A stretch of 64,000 bases of DNA from Akebia trifoliata. Lineage: Eukaryota; Streptophyta; Magnoliopsida; Ranunculales; Lardizabalaceae. Both the position numbers and the translations under genes were made by a program. Position 1 is the stretch's first letter. Each line of letters opens with the position of its first letter. Below, one piece after another: positions 44,470 to 56,190 of the stretch. The stretch is from positions 16,673,892 to 16,737,891 of the forward strand of contig CM030714.1 in the NCBI GenBank assembly GCA_017979445.1, read 5' to 3'. The notes beneath the pieces are model-generated. The model was given only the letters and a program-made list of their open reading frames with translations. It was not told the origin of the DNA and searched no databases.

Positions 44470-46257
44470 AAAGTTACTTTTCCACAATACTGGTATCGTC
44501 AGGGGAAATTACAAGGTCAGAAGTGGAGTGAAATGGGGGTAAATGAGGATGGGAAGACGATTGGAGTTTGAACAGATCAGCTTCAAGCTTAGCTGTTACC
44601 CTCCTCTCCTCTTTCAGAGCATCCTCCCACTATTTCACATTATCATCCAGTTGTTTTTGAAGAGTAGCTCTCCGCTCCCTGAGTGCCTTGCCATTATCTT
44701 TTTCAACCTTCTTCTTCAAGCTTTCCAGGTGACCTTCGGAGGAAAGAGAACGCCGAGCCATCTCGTCCACCAGGCTTGAAAATTTCTCTTGAAGACTGCT
44801 TATCTGACTTTTGAGGCTAGAGATCTCTGTCCTTTGCCTTCAATGATTGGAGAGAAGAACAAACTCCTTTGAGGGCATCTACCCTACTCCTAGCTAGGGC
44901 AAACAGTCCGTGTTGAGCTTGAACAATGGATTGATCAATAGAGTGCAACTTTGAAGAATAAAAGAAAAAGAGAAGGAAAGAGAAGCAAAGTACCTTTGTC
45001 ATATAGCTACAGATGTCATCAAGAAAAACCACTGGTTTCTCCAAAAGTCGGAAGTGACCTTCTTGTCTACAGAAAAGAGGCTTCCTTCAATTATCCCTTG
45101 AGCAACTTTGGCATCGTTCAGGCCGAGGCGTCGAGAGGAACTTTTGCCAACAGGACCCTTTTCTTGGGAACATGGCTAGTAGGATAGGAACTCTCAATAA
45201 GAGTATTCTTGTTAGATGAGTTGAGGCCACTTCTACTTTTTCTGCCATTGGACAGGGTTGGAACGGGATGGTTGTTTAGATTGTTCTTCACCCCCCCAAT
45301 TGAAGGATAGGAGGGGAGTCGAGAGTAGGAGTAGGGGAGTCGACTGGAAAAGTGACAAATAATGGGGTAGGTAGGGTATTTGGGGTAGGGCGCTTACACG
45401 TAAAAAGCTTTCGAGTTATCAATTGGGACTCCATCTCCTCTTCAGATTCAGACTCTAAGTTCCCAAGAGCAAATGAGGAGGAAGTGGTGGAAGAAAGGAT
45501 GATTGTTTGAGGATGAGAATGAGAAGGTCTTTCCCTAGGTCTGGGAAGTAGCGTGAGTAGAAGAGTTAGGGACAAGGAAGTGAACTTTTCCTTGAACTCT
45601 TTGTCTGAAAGAATGCTCTCTAGAACGGGAGTAGGAGGAGGATGTTTGTTTCTAACACCTACAAAAGGAAAGTAAGTTAGCCAGGGAATAAGATAACCAA
45701 AAATTATTACAAAAAGTTATATTAGCTGTCCATACCCATCCAATTGAAGTAATAATTCTTGAGAGTAGGAATGGACTGCACCTTAGCATATTCACAGGAG
45801 TCGGTAAGCCTGATTGGGTACAGAAACCACTCCTTGTCTGTCTCGGGAAGCTATAGCAGAACTTTTCGTCCTTTCGTCTTCATCAGATAAAAGAACCCTG
45901 ATTTTTTGGGGGCATTTGAATTTTGTATTGGACCTGAATGTCTACAAGGCCGAGTTTTTAGTCTTCAGGGAGTCGGGAGTTCATCAGCTCAATCATGAAG
46001 ATCAAGCGAAAAAAGTTCCTTGTCATCTAATTGGGAGCTTTATGATAAAAATTCAAGACTTCATTGGTCAATGGGGATAGGGGAACTCTAAGGCCGACAT
46101 TAAACTGACCCCAGAGGACAATGGTCGTGTCCTTTTCCCACGTTTCATGGGGGTCAGGAAAATCACACCAATCTGTGGCTACGAACTCCGGAATAGAGTA
46201 AGTAGATCGGAAGTCTTCCATGGAAGGTTTGGCAGGGGTGTAAGGTTTTTTACCCAT
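44470..46257 (-). pseudogene. Element D antisense gene (aORF), PF04195-like N-terminus and coiled-coil C-terminus
   Basis: Runs opposite to gag-pol. It starts at the ATG at 46257. The first exon contains FRSTYSIPEFVATDWCDFP, WGQFNVGLRVPLSPLTNEVL and FYHKAPN, resembling the PF04195 'putative gypsy type transposon' domain (recalled, not searched). A stop follows where Gln is expected. A predicted intron at 45659-45735 leads to a Ser/Pro/Thr-rich exon (the frame 45575-45288 lies here). A second possible short intron ends near 44950. The last part is a coiled coil with DALKGVCSSLQSLKAKDRDL and LESLKKKVEKDNGKALRERR. Its plan matches the antisense gene of element C. Function unknown. Confidence 0.65.
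45659..45735 (-). other. Predicted intron of the element D antisense gene
   Basis: Minus-strand donor GGATGG/GTATGG and acceptor CTTTTGTAG/GTG, 77 nt, with a T-rich stretch before the acceptor. Position equivalent to 4720-4810 in element C. Confidence 0.5.
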
Positions 46258-46890
46258 TGAGGACTAGTGGTTTCTCAGAGGAAATAAAAAGAAATAGCAA
46301 AAAAGAAACGAAAAGAGCGATGAAACACAACAAAACAAGGGGTTTCAGAAGGGTACCTTGAGCAAGATAAAGGAAGAAAAGAAGCTTGGATTGAGAATTA
46401 CAGGTGAAGAAAACCTGGGAGAAAACCAGCAGCACTTTGACGAAGGAAACTAGAAAGGTGGAAATGAGATGGAAAAGTTGTCTTTTTATAAGAAGAAAAT
46501 TCTTAAGATTCACACCCAATCCTAGGATAAGGGCTGCCTAGAAGAGAACGCATATCATGAGCTGTAATGACCATTATTGCGTGCCAAGGACGAGGCGACC
46601 GAAGGCCATGCGTTCCATGCCCAACCTATTGAAGGATGCCACATGGACGAAAAACCAACCGCCTGTGATGTCAGATGGCTGCATTTAATAACCAACATGA
46701 TGGGATGACAGTGTATAACTGCCGCCCAAATAGCTAACGACTCGTGGTTTGGCCAATAAATAGATATCTTTGGACCACGCAACCCAATTAAAATGTGTAA
46801 TCTTCCATACATCGGATATCAAGCGCTGCGAATGACACATTAGGGGTTCTCGAAAACACAGGGTATTCGTGACCTTTCGAGAGGGGGTAT
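46258..46890. other. Element D untranslated region before the 3' LTR
   Basis: Upstream region of the antisense gene and end of the element's sense transcript. It has a minus-strand TATA-like motif near 46485 ('ctttttataagaag' on the plus strand). It ends with the polypurine tract at 46876-46890. Short frames here have no recognisable domain. Confidence 0.5.
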
Positions 46891-47214
46891 TGTTGAGGGG
46901 TAAATCCCCCATTCACATGAGAAGGTGCTTGGGTCGAACGAATGCTTAGTAGATCAAGTGTTCTGGATGCTCTCATTCTTGAACCAACCTAGACTAGGTT
47001 AGATCCGAAAGAATAACCACCCAAAAGGATAATGCGCTTAGACCCCAGGAATCTCGGGATTCGAGCGTAATATTTTAGGAAAATCCCAAATTCCCAGGGA
47101 TTAGGAATTGACTTCTTCAAATAAGGAAAGAAGATAAAATAAAAGCAAGAAAAGAGGGAGGATAACTCCATATATGAAAAGGTACGCAATTCTAACGAGA
47201 GAGAGGGGAGAAAG
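46891..47214 (+). repeat. Element D 3' LTR, left part
   Basis: Begins 'tgttgaggggtaaatcccc' and aligns with the first part of 36624-37133. Cut at 47214 by element B1; continues at 58357. Confidence 0.9.
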
Positions 47215-48932
47215 TGTAGACACCCCATTTTTGCACTCGCCTGATTAATCAACTCGTCAACCCGATCGCAACGATTCCCAATGATGGATGCTTATTCCAA
47301 TACTTTATTTTGTTACCAGATATGTTTCAGAAATCTAGATGAGGTATCTCGAACTGACAAAACTTTAGAAACCACGCTATGCTAGGAAAATACAATCCCA
47401 GAAATATAGAAATCATCATCTTGCAGACCAAAAAGAAGCTTCACAATAAAAATCACTAAAAATGACCAAATTACCAAAATACCCCTAACATCAAAACAAC
47501 CCTAGAGCCTACGTTATGATTAGGAAAACTCATTCAAACACATAAAATAACAAATCGAAACCAAATAAATCATTTCGTCAATTTTCATAGAATTCGACAA
47601 AATTACGAAAATGCCCCTCATAAAGTTCACGATCATTTCATACAAAAAACTTCATAAATGACAAAAACCAACATTTTCATTAAATTCCTTATGAAAAACT
47701 GATTCCAAAACATCCTGGAACATTGAAAAATGACTTAAAACGTAAAAAATCCTCTCCGAGGGTAAAACGGTAATTTTACAATTTTAATAATTAAAAAATT
47801 TGAAATTAATAAATAAAATATTAAATAATGTAAAGTGAAACATTAATAAAATTAATTTAAAATTTTGATTCAAAAAATCGATCAATCAGCCTTTTAGGCA
47901 AAATTATTAATGGTTGCTAGGATATTTATTCAGGGACCCCTTCATCTGGGGGCCCAAAGAATTAAAGATATAATAAAAAAGGGTTCTCCAAAAATTAAAG
48001 TCAATCAAGTAAGACTAAAGTCAATCAAGTAAGGCTAAATTTGAAGATATTAAAAGTCAACCAAGAAAGACTAAAGTCAAAGTATTGAAGTCAATCTCAT
48101 AAGACTAAAGTCAAAACCTTAATATAAACTAATCAAGTCAATTTCATAAGACTAAAGTCAAAACCCTAAATCAAAATCCTAATCTAAACAAATCAAGTCA
48201 ATCTCATAAGACTAAAGTCAAAATCCCAAATTAAAACCCTAAAAACTAAGTCCATTTCATAAGACCAAAGTCAAAATTCTAATTAAAACCCTAAAAGAAA
48301 CCCTAATAAAATCCTAATTCTTCTAAAAAACTTTATAAATAGGAGCCTCCACACCTTATTTTCGCATCAAAGATAAAATCTTAGAAAAAGTAGGTCAAGA
48401 AGCGTCCACAACCTTCCCAAAATCCTAATTTTGAAGCCCCAACTCCTTACTTAACACCCATACTTCAATTTTAGCTTGAAAAATATCTAGAAGCCCTTCA
48501 AAAACACCTCAAAATCCATAACAAATTCGAAAAATTCAGATCCAAGAAAGAGATACCTTACCTCAGAAATCAGAAATTAGATCCGAAGACAAAACGAAGC
48601 AAGGAGTACGGTACAATGAGTAGTTTCATCAGATCTGAGGGAATAAAACCTTTGCGTATCGAAGGTAAAATTTCTGTTATTTTTTATCTAGGTTTTGTCA
48701 TTAGCAATGTAGTCTTGTTTGGGATAAGTAGAGACCGGCATTGGCCGGGTTGGTGCCTAACACCTTCCAACCCCGTAATGTGATCCCCAGATTCAATTTT
48801 TCTGTAGTAGATTAGTTTTTTATCCGTTCAGAGTTATTATTCGGTTCCTAAACTGTAATAACTAGGTGACGACTCCCAAACCTCAAGGGTCAAAATCGGA
48901 TCCGCGCACCCCACGGATCGAGGACGCTTTCA
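47215..48932 (+). repeat. Element B1 5' LTR
   Basis: 1718 bp, ending 'gaggacgctttca'. It is 179 bp longer than the 3' LTR, mainly because the array of 'aagactaaagtcaa' words at about 47990-48280 has more copies. In the first 98 bases it differs from the 3' LTR at four sites, all transitions. Confidence 0.92.
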
Positions 48933-48951
48933 ATGGCGACTCCGCTGGGGA
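48933..48951 (+). other. Element B1 PBS region
   Basis: 'atggcgactccgctgggga' directly after the 5' LTR, a sequence that recurs after the LTR in many plant Ty3/gypsy elements. I cannot name the matching tRNA from memory with confidence. Confidence 0.6.
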
Positions 48952-51448
48952 CTATTGAGGATCAAACTTAAAAAACCCCAAGCATGGGAGCATTGCCAGG
49001 ATGACCTAATTTTTTTTATTATTTAGTTCGATTTATTTTATTTTATTTTTTTATTTGTTTATTTTTGTGACTTGATTGTAGATGATTTTGGGTATTGCAT
49101 TTTTTTCCAATTAAGGATCACTTTTTGATGACCCCTAAGTAATGAAAGATTCAAATTGACATATGAAAATGATGGAATAATGAAGGTTGGGACAACAATG
49201 TTAAAATATTTTTACAAAACATTCTAGTGAGAATTAAGTCTGGGAACCTCTTAATAAAATGTATATCTCATCGAGTAGATTAATTTAGAACCTGAGTTCA
49301 CTCAATTTCATTATATGAAGCCTTAGATATCATCGATGCAAGTTCAATCTGTAAATCTGAAATTGTTGCTGAATGAAGGTTGTGACAACAATGTTAAAAC
49401 GTTTTTACAGAACATTCTAGTAAGAATTAAGTCTAGGCACCTATTAATAAAATGTAGATCTCATCGAGTAGATTAATTTATAACCTGTGTTCACTCAATT
49501 TCATTATCAGAAGCCTTAGATATCATCAATAAAAGTTCAATCTGTAAATCTGGAATTGTTGCTGAATGAAGGTTGGGACAGCAATGTTAAAACGTTTTTA
49601 CAGAACATTCTACTTAGAATTAGGTCTGGGTACTTATTAATAAAACGTAGATCCCATCGAGTAGATTAATTTGGGACTTGAATTCACTCGATTTCGTTAT
49701 CGGGAGCCTTATATATCATCGATGCAAGTTCGGATTGTATTTTCCTAATTCACATAAAATCCGAATTTATCTAATGTTAGCACAATTAATGTTCTTGAGA
49801 GTGAGCTCATCTCAACAATTGTCATTCTATCATCAATGTAACATCTATTGGAATCTCGATTTATTTTGGATCACCCAAAAGTGATCATTGATTGGACCTT
49901 AAAAATTATAAAAATCATGCCTATTGCAATGTTTGTTTGATCAATTATTATATGCCATGCTCATTAATTGATTTGCCATGATCTTGATAGATATATTTTG
50001 ATGTGCATGCTTTGATCTTAATCTTGATGTGATGAATTATGTGGGTAATATTCATATGATATTCATGTTGTGATGGTTTGATTAGGCCTATGGACCCATT
50101 TATTTGAAAAAGGCCCCGGGCACACCCCACCCTGTTTTGCACACACCACATGCATGTTTACTGTTTTGCACACTTACACATCCCACATAGCCAACGTGGC
50201 ACTAGTGCGTGACCCGGTCTCTTTGGAAATGCGACGTTATTCATGAAAATCATAACTCCAGTTACGTACATTAGGGTATATCAAACTGGGGCATCAATAT
50301 CGTCTGATCAGGTGATTCTGAGAGGTATATTGATGCACCCAGGCTGGAGCAACCTGAGCTTTTGACCTATTGTGAGCCACACAGTCACATGTCCCGATTG
50401 CCAATGTAGTACTAGTACGTGGTCGGTCCCCTCGTGGGATGCCAAATCATTTATGAAAGCTACAACTCTTGACTCGTACCCATAGGTATGTAAAAGATAA
50501 TCTAAGTATATCAATTGCACTTCTTGGTCAAAACTGGTGCCTAAGCAAGATCCTGCCCTGATATACCCTACTGTACGAGGGGGATAAACTACGTTTATTC
50601 TAGACGAAAGGTATTTAAGTTGGCCCTTTCTCAGCATCGTGCGCCACCTCTCAACTGGGGATCAAACTGGCTGTTTTTGGCTTCAGAGAAGTGAGTTGAA
50701 GTTTTAGATTATCACCTACACGGTATATCAAACCAAGTCACCACGTACCGTCCGATTGAGTACGCTCGAGAGGTATATAGGTGCACTTAGGCAAAGGATG
50801 GCCAGATAAATTGCATTGCACATAGTAAACCTAGAGTCTGTAAGCCTTCCTATAGGTCACGACCCGAACTAACTATGGGTGTTTTCGGGTTGCTTTATTC
50901 AATCCAACTAACAGGTAAGTGGGCGGACCGATGCAAAATAATCAAACAAAACCCGCAATATCGGTCCGACCCAATCGTGAAATGTACCGATTAATTTGAA
51001 CCACTTAAACCAGTTGGCCCAATTGACAAATGGATCAAACTGATCAATACCAAATCAGTTGGACTAATTGGTTTTCACTTTTAAAGATCCAGACCACTTT
51101 GTATAGAAAGATTCGATCTTAGGAACAAATTAATTTGTCTGATCAAAGGTTCAATCCTAATCAGGGTAAACCCGCATCTAACCTTTCTCACTTTCTTGGT
51201 CATTATAGATTTATAATGCATTTGGATTCAATATTTTCCACCGGACTTAGGCTATTCTATATCGAAACTTTAATCATGTGGTTAAGAGTCAAACCTTTAG
51301 AGTCAATGGTTAACCTTGATTTACTTCCAATTAGGTGATAATTGGTCCCAAACGTTCTAAACATCCATCTGTACCACTTTGGGTCCGTGGAAAAAACCGT
51401 CTTTCTAGAGTACCATTGCCAAGTAGTCAGTCTTTGCCACGAGAAGAA
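48952..51448. other. Element B1 leader with internal repeats
   Basis: A 2.5-kb untranslated leader. It holds three copies of a 193-bp repeat (49181-49735) and two or more diverged copies of another repeat with 'cactagt(g/a)cgtg' and 'catgaaa(a/g)tcata' near 50195-50500. The 109-residue frame on the minus strand at 50308-50637 is antisense to these repeats and has no recognisable domain, so it is not called. Confidence 0.6.
49181..49735. repeat. Three tandem copies of a 193-bp repeat (element B1 leader)
   Basis: Copies start at 49181, 49374 and 49567 with 'tgaaggttg'. Each contains 'acaatgttaaaa', 'catcgagtagattaattt' and 'ccttagatatcatc'-type blocks. The third copy is the most diverged at its end. 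Confidence 0.9.
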
Positions 51449-52995
51449 ATGAGTACTATAGATGAAGTTGCGCTCCATCAGATTTTAGAATATTTTCAAG
51501 CATAGATTATTACTTCTGTCCAAACACAAATCGAATCCTTGAAAATTAAAAAGAAAAAAGATAAAGTTATAGAACCTCAGGCCAAGTTTGACCTGGTTGA
51601 AGATTTTGAAGATGATCAAGTGCCCGTTGACCCTGTATTAGCTCATCGAATAACTTAGGTAGAAACTGCATTGAAGAATATCAAAGACCCTGACGATCTC
51701 ACCCTTGGATTAGGGGCAATGACATTATTTCCTACAGTCCGTCTGCCAAAAAGATTACAATGCCAGATATGGATAAATTTGATGGGACTGGATGCCCTAG
51801 GACTCACTTAAAAATATATGTCGGTATCATGCTGTCTCAGGGTCTGAGTGAAGAACAGATGGCCCAACTTTTTCAGAGAACCCTTACAGGTCCTGCCTTA
51901 CGCTGGTTAATGTCACTAGACTCGTCTTGGGTAAGAACATAACACGAATTGATGAAAAAATTCATTGGTCGATATTCCTTTAACACAGACATTAAACTCA
52001 CAAGAAGAGATCTAGAAACAACTAAGCAGAAGTCTGGGGAAACCTTTACAGAATTCATTACTCGATGGAGAGCCAAGACTGCTTAGTTATGGGACCGACC
52101 TCAGGAAAAAGAGCAAGTTAAGATTATCCTCAGGAATCTTACTCCCAATTACGCCAAGTACTTGATGCCTCAATACTTGCCTACTTTTCAATCCCTTCTT
52201 GAAGCTAGAAACCAAGTTCGAAAATGCCTACTCTTCAGGACTCTTTGGCAATTCGTTTGAGTCAAAAGCTAAACACTTTATACCCAATACAAATTCCTTG
52301 CAAGTGGCCCACACCTCTTTTGCCCTAACTCCTCAAGCCACTCAATCCTCACAAGCCAAGCCTAGGAGACAATTCTCCAATCTCGGGATGTCCATTAGTG
52401 TTGCTATAAAAAACTAATGAAAAGAGGACTGTTGACATCGTTACAACCCAAGCCATTGCCTAACCCTCTCCCTCCAAACTTGGACAATGGGCAATTCTGT
52501 GAATTCCATCAAATGCCCGGCCATGTTCTGGATAGGTGCATTACCCTCCGCCATACTATCCAAGACCTTATTGAACAAGGAAAAGTTACCATACCTGCTC
52601 CTACTGCGCCTAATGTCAAAACTGACCCTTTGCTTACCTTTCAAAATCAACCTCCTCCTACACTGAATCTAATATCTATGTCCAAACCTGAATCAGTTGA
52701 TCCAGCTTCTTTTATCCACTTGATTGGTATTGATAGCGCATCCTTATCATGTCAGAATGGGCTCATCTGCCCTGAGACAATGAGAGAACATAAAAGCAAG
52801 GACAGTATTGATAGTACATCCTTATCATGCCAAAATGGACTCATCTGCCCTGAGACAATAACAGAACAGAAAAGTAAGGACAGTATTGAAGCAATGGATT
52901 ATCCAACATCAAACAAGCTTGAATCAGAACATGGAGGTATGGCAAAAGCGGACAAGCCTGAATCATCTCTCGTGAAGATATCCAAAGTGGCATAA
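51449..52995 (+). pseudogene. Element B1 gag
   Basis: Starts at the ATG at 51449 (MSTIDEVALHQILEYF...). After stops and one frame change near 51750, the retrotransposon gag core reads MPDMDKFDGTGCPRTHLKIY, FQRTLTGPALRWLMSLDSSW and GETFTEFITRWRAKTA. In the open frame 52417-52995 the C-terminus has FCEFHQMPGHVLDRC, a C-X2-H-X4-H-X4-C variant knuckle like that of element D. Further on a 26-residue segment is duplicated in frame. At least four in-frame stops make it inactive. It would have formed the capsid. Confidence 0.8.
52729..52884 (+). repeat. In-frame 78-bp tandem duplication within element B1 gag
   Basis: Copies start at 52729 and 52807. Each encodes a 26-residue unit containing SLSCQNGLICPET; a third start ('attgaagc') follows at 52885 but diverges at once. 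Confidence 0.9.
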
Positions 52996-53248
52996 ACCCT
53001 AGCGCTGTGTCCTTCCACTCAGAATCATATTCCTATTTTGAGTTTTTTTTCTTAAGTGTCATTACGTCAGTCTTTAAATTCGGTTGATCAGTTTCATTAT
53101 GTTAGGGTTTATTAATTGTTAACTTTTAGTAAAGTTGGTAGGTCTATATCTTTTTATTCCAATAAATTAAAGAAGCTTTTGATTATCATGTGTGCAATAA
53201 TAATGTGAACATAAAATCTAACACGAGAAATGACTCAGAGCACACTAA

Positions 53249-53503
53249 TTGAATTTGATAAATATTGGAATAGGAGAGTACACTCAAAAAGTGCAAACTA
53301 GCACTACATTATCCTCAAAAGAACATCAGAAAACGATGAACTTACTTAAGAAATTTAGCAGTGTTCTCGTATGGTCTCATGAGGGTATGTTGAATATGAA
53401 CACCACTTTACCTTTCCTTAGAATGGATTGCACCAGAATAAATCAGAACTTACTGTCAAGAGTGAACTTCAAAGCCAAAGATCATCAAGAATTATGTAAT
53501 TGA
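53249..53503 (+). pseudogene. Element B1 stub of the pol N-terminus
   Basis: The frame contains HQKTMNLLKKFSSVLVWSHEGM, which matches the segment just before RT in Ty3/gypsy pol (LLKxxxDVFAWSYxxMPG type). No RT core follows; the next kilobase is non-coding. This looks like the edge of a deletion that removed pol. Confidence 0.5.
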
Positions 53504-54300
53504 ACCGTCGATAAAGATGCCAAGATTTTCAAGAAGGGATTCCTCATAAAGGATAAAGGATTTTCTCGGAGTTCTAGAAGAAGTGAACAGTCGATTGCAG
53601 AAAACTTAATCATATTCAATTTTACAAAAGAAGATTGAAAGCATTTTGTTCTCAAAAGAAGATCTCGCTCGACAAAGTAATCAAGACATTGAGTTCCCAG
53701 AACCTTGACCAGATCAAGTAACTTTCACTAAAGGAGGCCTTCTTCGGTTGAACCATTTCCCTTCTCTTATCTTACAAAAAAAAAGTTCTTTAGCCCCTCG
53801 CAGCCTTTTAAAAAAATAAAAATAAATAGCCTATTCTTTCTAAATCACACCGACCAATCTTGGGAGGGAATCTTAGTATGAACTACGTTTTGACCTGATC
53901 CCAAAAGTAAAAGAAATATTTGGGGTACGTAGGCAACCTGAGAAGTTACTTCAGTCCCAATCATGCAAAGAATAAATGTATTCTCTATAAAAAAAAGTGT
54001 CATCTAAAAGAAAAAATCCCCTATTGAAAGGTTCAAAAGAAAAAAATGCCAAACTAAGGGCATTAGAAAAAAGAATCAAAAGAAAAGAATGCCAAACTAG
54101 GGGCATTTAGAAAAAATCAAAATAATTGATAGAAAAGAGAGAATATCAAACTAGGGGCATTTTGGGAAGTTGAGCCTTATATCTTTTCTTTCTAAACCAT
54201 ATCCTAAGCCCACCTATTAAGTCCTCCTAAATGCTAATTGACTCGGTTAAGGTGCAGGGAACCAAGAAGTTGTCGAGTTGGTTATTCAAGATCATCAAGA
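53504..54300. other. Element B1 3' non-coding region, first part
   Basis: No protein domain. Contains 'gaactacgttttgacctgat' and 'ggggtacgtaggcaacct' (53880-53942), a pair I recall from the 3' part of many plant Tat-like elements, and imperfect repeats of 'gccaaactaggggcattt' (54049-54165). Confidence 0.55.
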
Positions 54301-54304
54301 AAAA

Positions 54305-54580
54305 AAGAGAAGCCCGCTACGTCGAAAACCCGAAAAGACGAGTTAGACAAAATTTAGGGCATAACCATAAAAAAGAAAGCCTGCTAGGTTGAAAACCTGA
54401 AAAAGCGACCTAGGAAAAAATCAAGGTATCATCTGAAAAAGAAAAATAAAGCTCGCTAGATTGAAAACCTGAAAAGACGACCTAGGCAAAAATCAATGCA
54501 TCATCAGAAAAAGGAAAACAAAGCCCGCTAGATTGAAAACCTGAAGAGGCGATCTAGGTAAAAATTAGGGCATCATTAAA
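54305..54580. repeat. Tandem array of about 72 bp, four copies (element B1)
   Basis: The unit is marked by 'gcccgctagattgaaaacct' and 'gacgacctaggcaaaaatca'. Copies start near 54311, 54379, 54452 and 54522. The first copy is the most diverged. Confidence 0.85.
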
Positions 54581-55230
54581 TGGGAAAGGTTCCATTAAGA
54601 AAAAAAATTCACAAGGAAGCTTGTGCAGAAACTAGAAAATGCAGAACCATTCAAGCCACAATATTCTTTTTTCAGCCAAGAGCTCACATCCGACGAAGAT
54701 AATGTTAAGTCGAAAAAATAAGAAGTCATCTTGAACATTGTAGGATCTTCAAAAGTATGTTTACTTGTTCAAGTATTCGTCAAAGGAAAATGAAGAACCA
54801 TCGATCACTTTGAAGAGAAAGATCTTCTATTCCAATAATTATCAAGATTTTTAGTTCAGCTTAAACATTTTTCAAAAGAAAATGATCAAATTCCTTATTG
54901 CACATATGATAATCTTAAGAGTCTTAAATTTAGGGGAATGTCAGTTCTTCTATCTGTTATACATCAGAGTCCATCCATTTCATCAGTCTCGTAGTCAAGT
55001 TCCAGTTAAAGCTAACCTTGAAACTAGGGGCATTTTTGAAAGTCATTTAATTCCATAGTTTTGTCCTTAATCACATGATAATAAGGAAAATCTTACTTAA
55101 AAGTCCGATGAAGTCCAATGCTAATTATGAATCCAGATGCATGATAAGCCAATGAAGGCCCGATATTTCAAACTTTGAGCTTGATTAATAGGATTGTTTA
55201 AGTTCCTATAAATCTAAGCCCGAGAAACGT
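54581..55230. other. Element B1 non-coding spacer between arrays
   Basis: AT-rich sequence without a recognised ORF or repeat beyond single copies of 'aactaggggcatttttgaa'-like words. Confidence 0.5.
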
Positions 55231-55234
55231 GGTT

Positions 55235-56190
55235 TAGTAAGTTTGAGTCTGAGAAATGAGACTCCAACTTTTTGAATCATAGAATAAATAAGCTTTTTGA
55301 AATGCCTACAAACTTAAGTTCGAGTCCGAGAAACGAGACTCTAACTTTTTGAATCATAGAATGAATGGGCTTTTTGAAGTGCCTACAAACCTAAGTTTGA
55401 GTCCGAGAAATGAGACTCCAACTTTTTAAATCATAAAATGAATGGACTTTTTGAAGTGCCTATAACCCTAAGTTCGAGTCCGAAAAATGAGACTCTAACT
55501 TTTTGAATCATAGAATGAGTGGACTTTTTGAAGTGCCTATAAGCCTAAGTTCGAGTCTGAGAAATGAGACTCCAACTTTTTGAATCATAGAATGAATAGG
55601 CTTTTTGAAGTGCCTATAAACCTAAGTTCGAGTTCGAGAAACGAGACTCCAACCTTTTGAATCATAGAATGAATAGGCTTTTTGAAGTGCCTACAAACCT
55701 AAGTATGAGTCCGAGAAACGAAACTCCAACTTTTTGAATCATAGAATGAATAGGCTTTTTGAAGTGCCTACAAACCTAAGTTTGAGTCCGAGAAACGAGA
55801 CTCCAACTTTTTGTATCATAGAATGAATGGGCTTTTTGAAGTGCCTATAAACCTAAGTTCGAGTCTGAAAAATGAGACTCCAACTTTTTGAATCATAGAA
55901 TGAGTGGACTTTTTGAAGTGCTTATAAGCCTAAGTTCGAGTCCGAGAAATGAAACTCCAACTTTTTGAATCATAGAATGAATAGGCTTTTTGAAGTGCCT
56001 ATAAACCTAAGTTCGAGTTCGAGAAACGAGACTCCAACCTTTTGAATCATAGAATGAATAGGTTTTTTGAAGTGCCTACAAACCTAAGTGCGAGTCTGAG
56101 AAACGAGACTCCAACTTTTTGAATCATAGAATGAGTAGGTTTTTTTGAAGTGCCTACAAACCTAGGTTTGAGTCCGAGAAACGTGACACC
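55235..56190. repeat. 77-bp tandem array, about 12 copies, with a 385-bp higher-order period
   Basis: The unit contains 'gagtccgagaaacgagactc', 'aactttttgaatcatagaat' and 'ggctttttgaagtgcctaca'. The 'gagactcc' mark repeats every 77 bp from about 55260 to 56104. Diagnostic variants ('gaatgagtggac' and 'gttcgagttcgag...ccaacctttt') recur five units apart (55501-55680 versus 55880-56060), showing that a five-unit block was duplicated. Confidence 0.9.

Noticed and set aside
50308..50637. 109-residue minus-strand frame.
   Set aside because: It is antisense to the repetitive leader of element B1 and shows no domain or splice structure.
55235..56190. Regularly spaced repeats resembling a CRISPR array.
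   Set aside because: Units are directly adjacent with no unique spacers and lie inside a plant retrotransposon.
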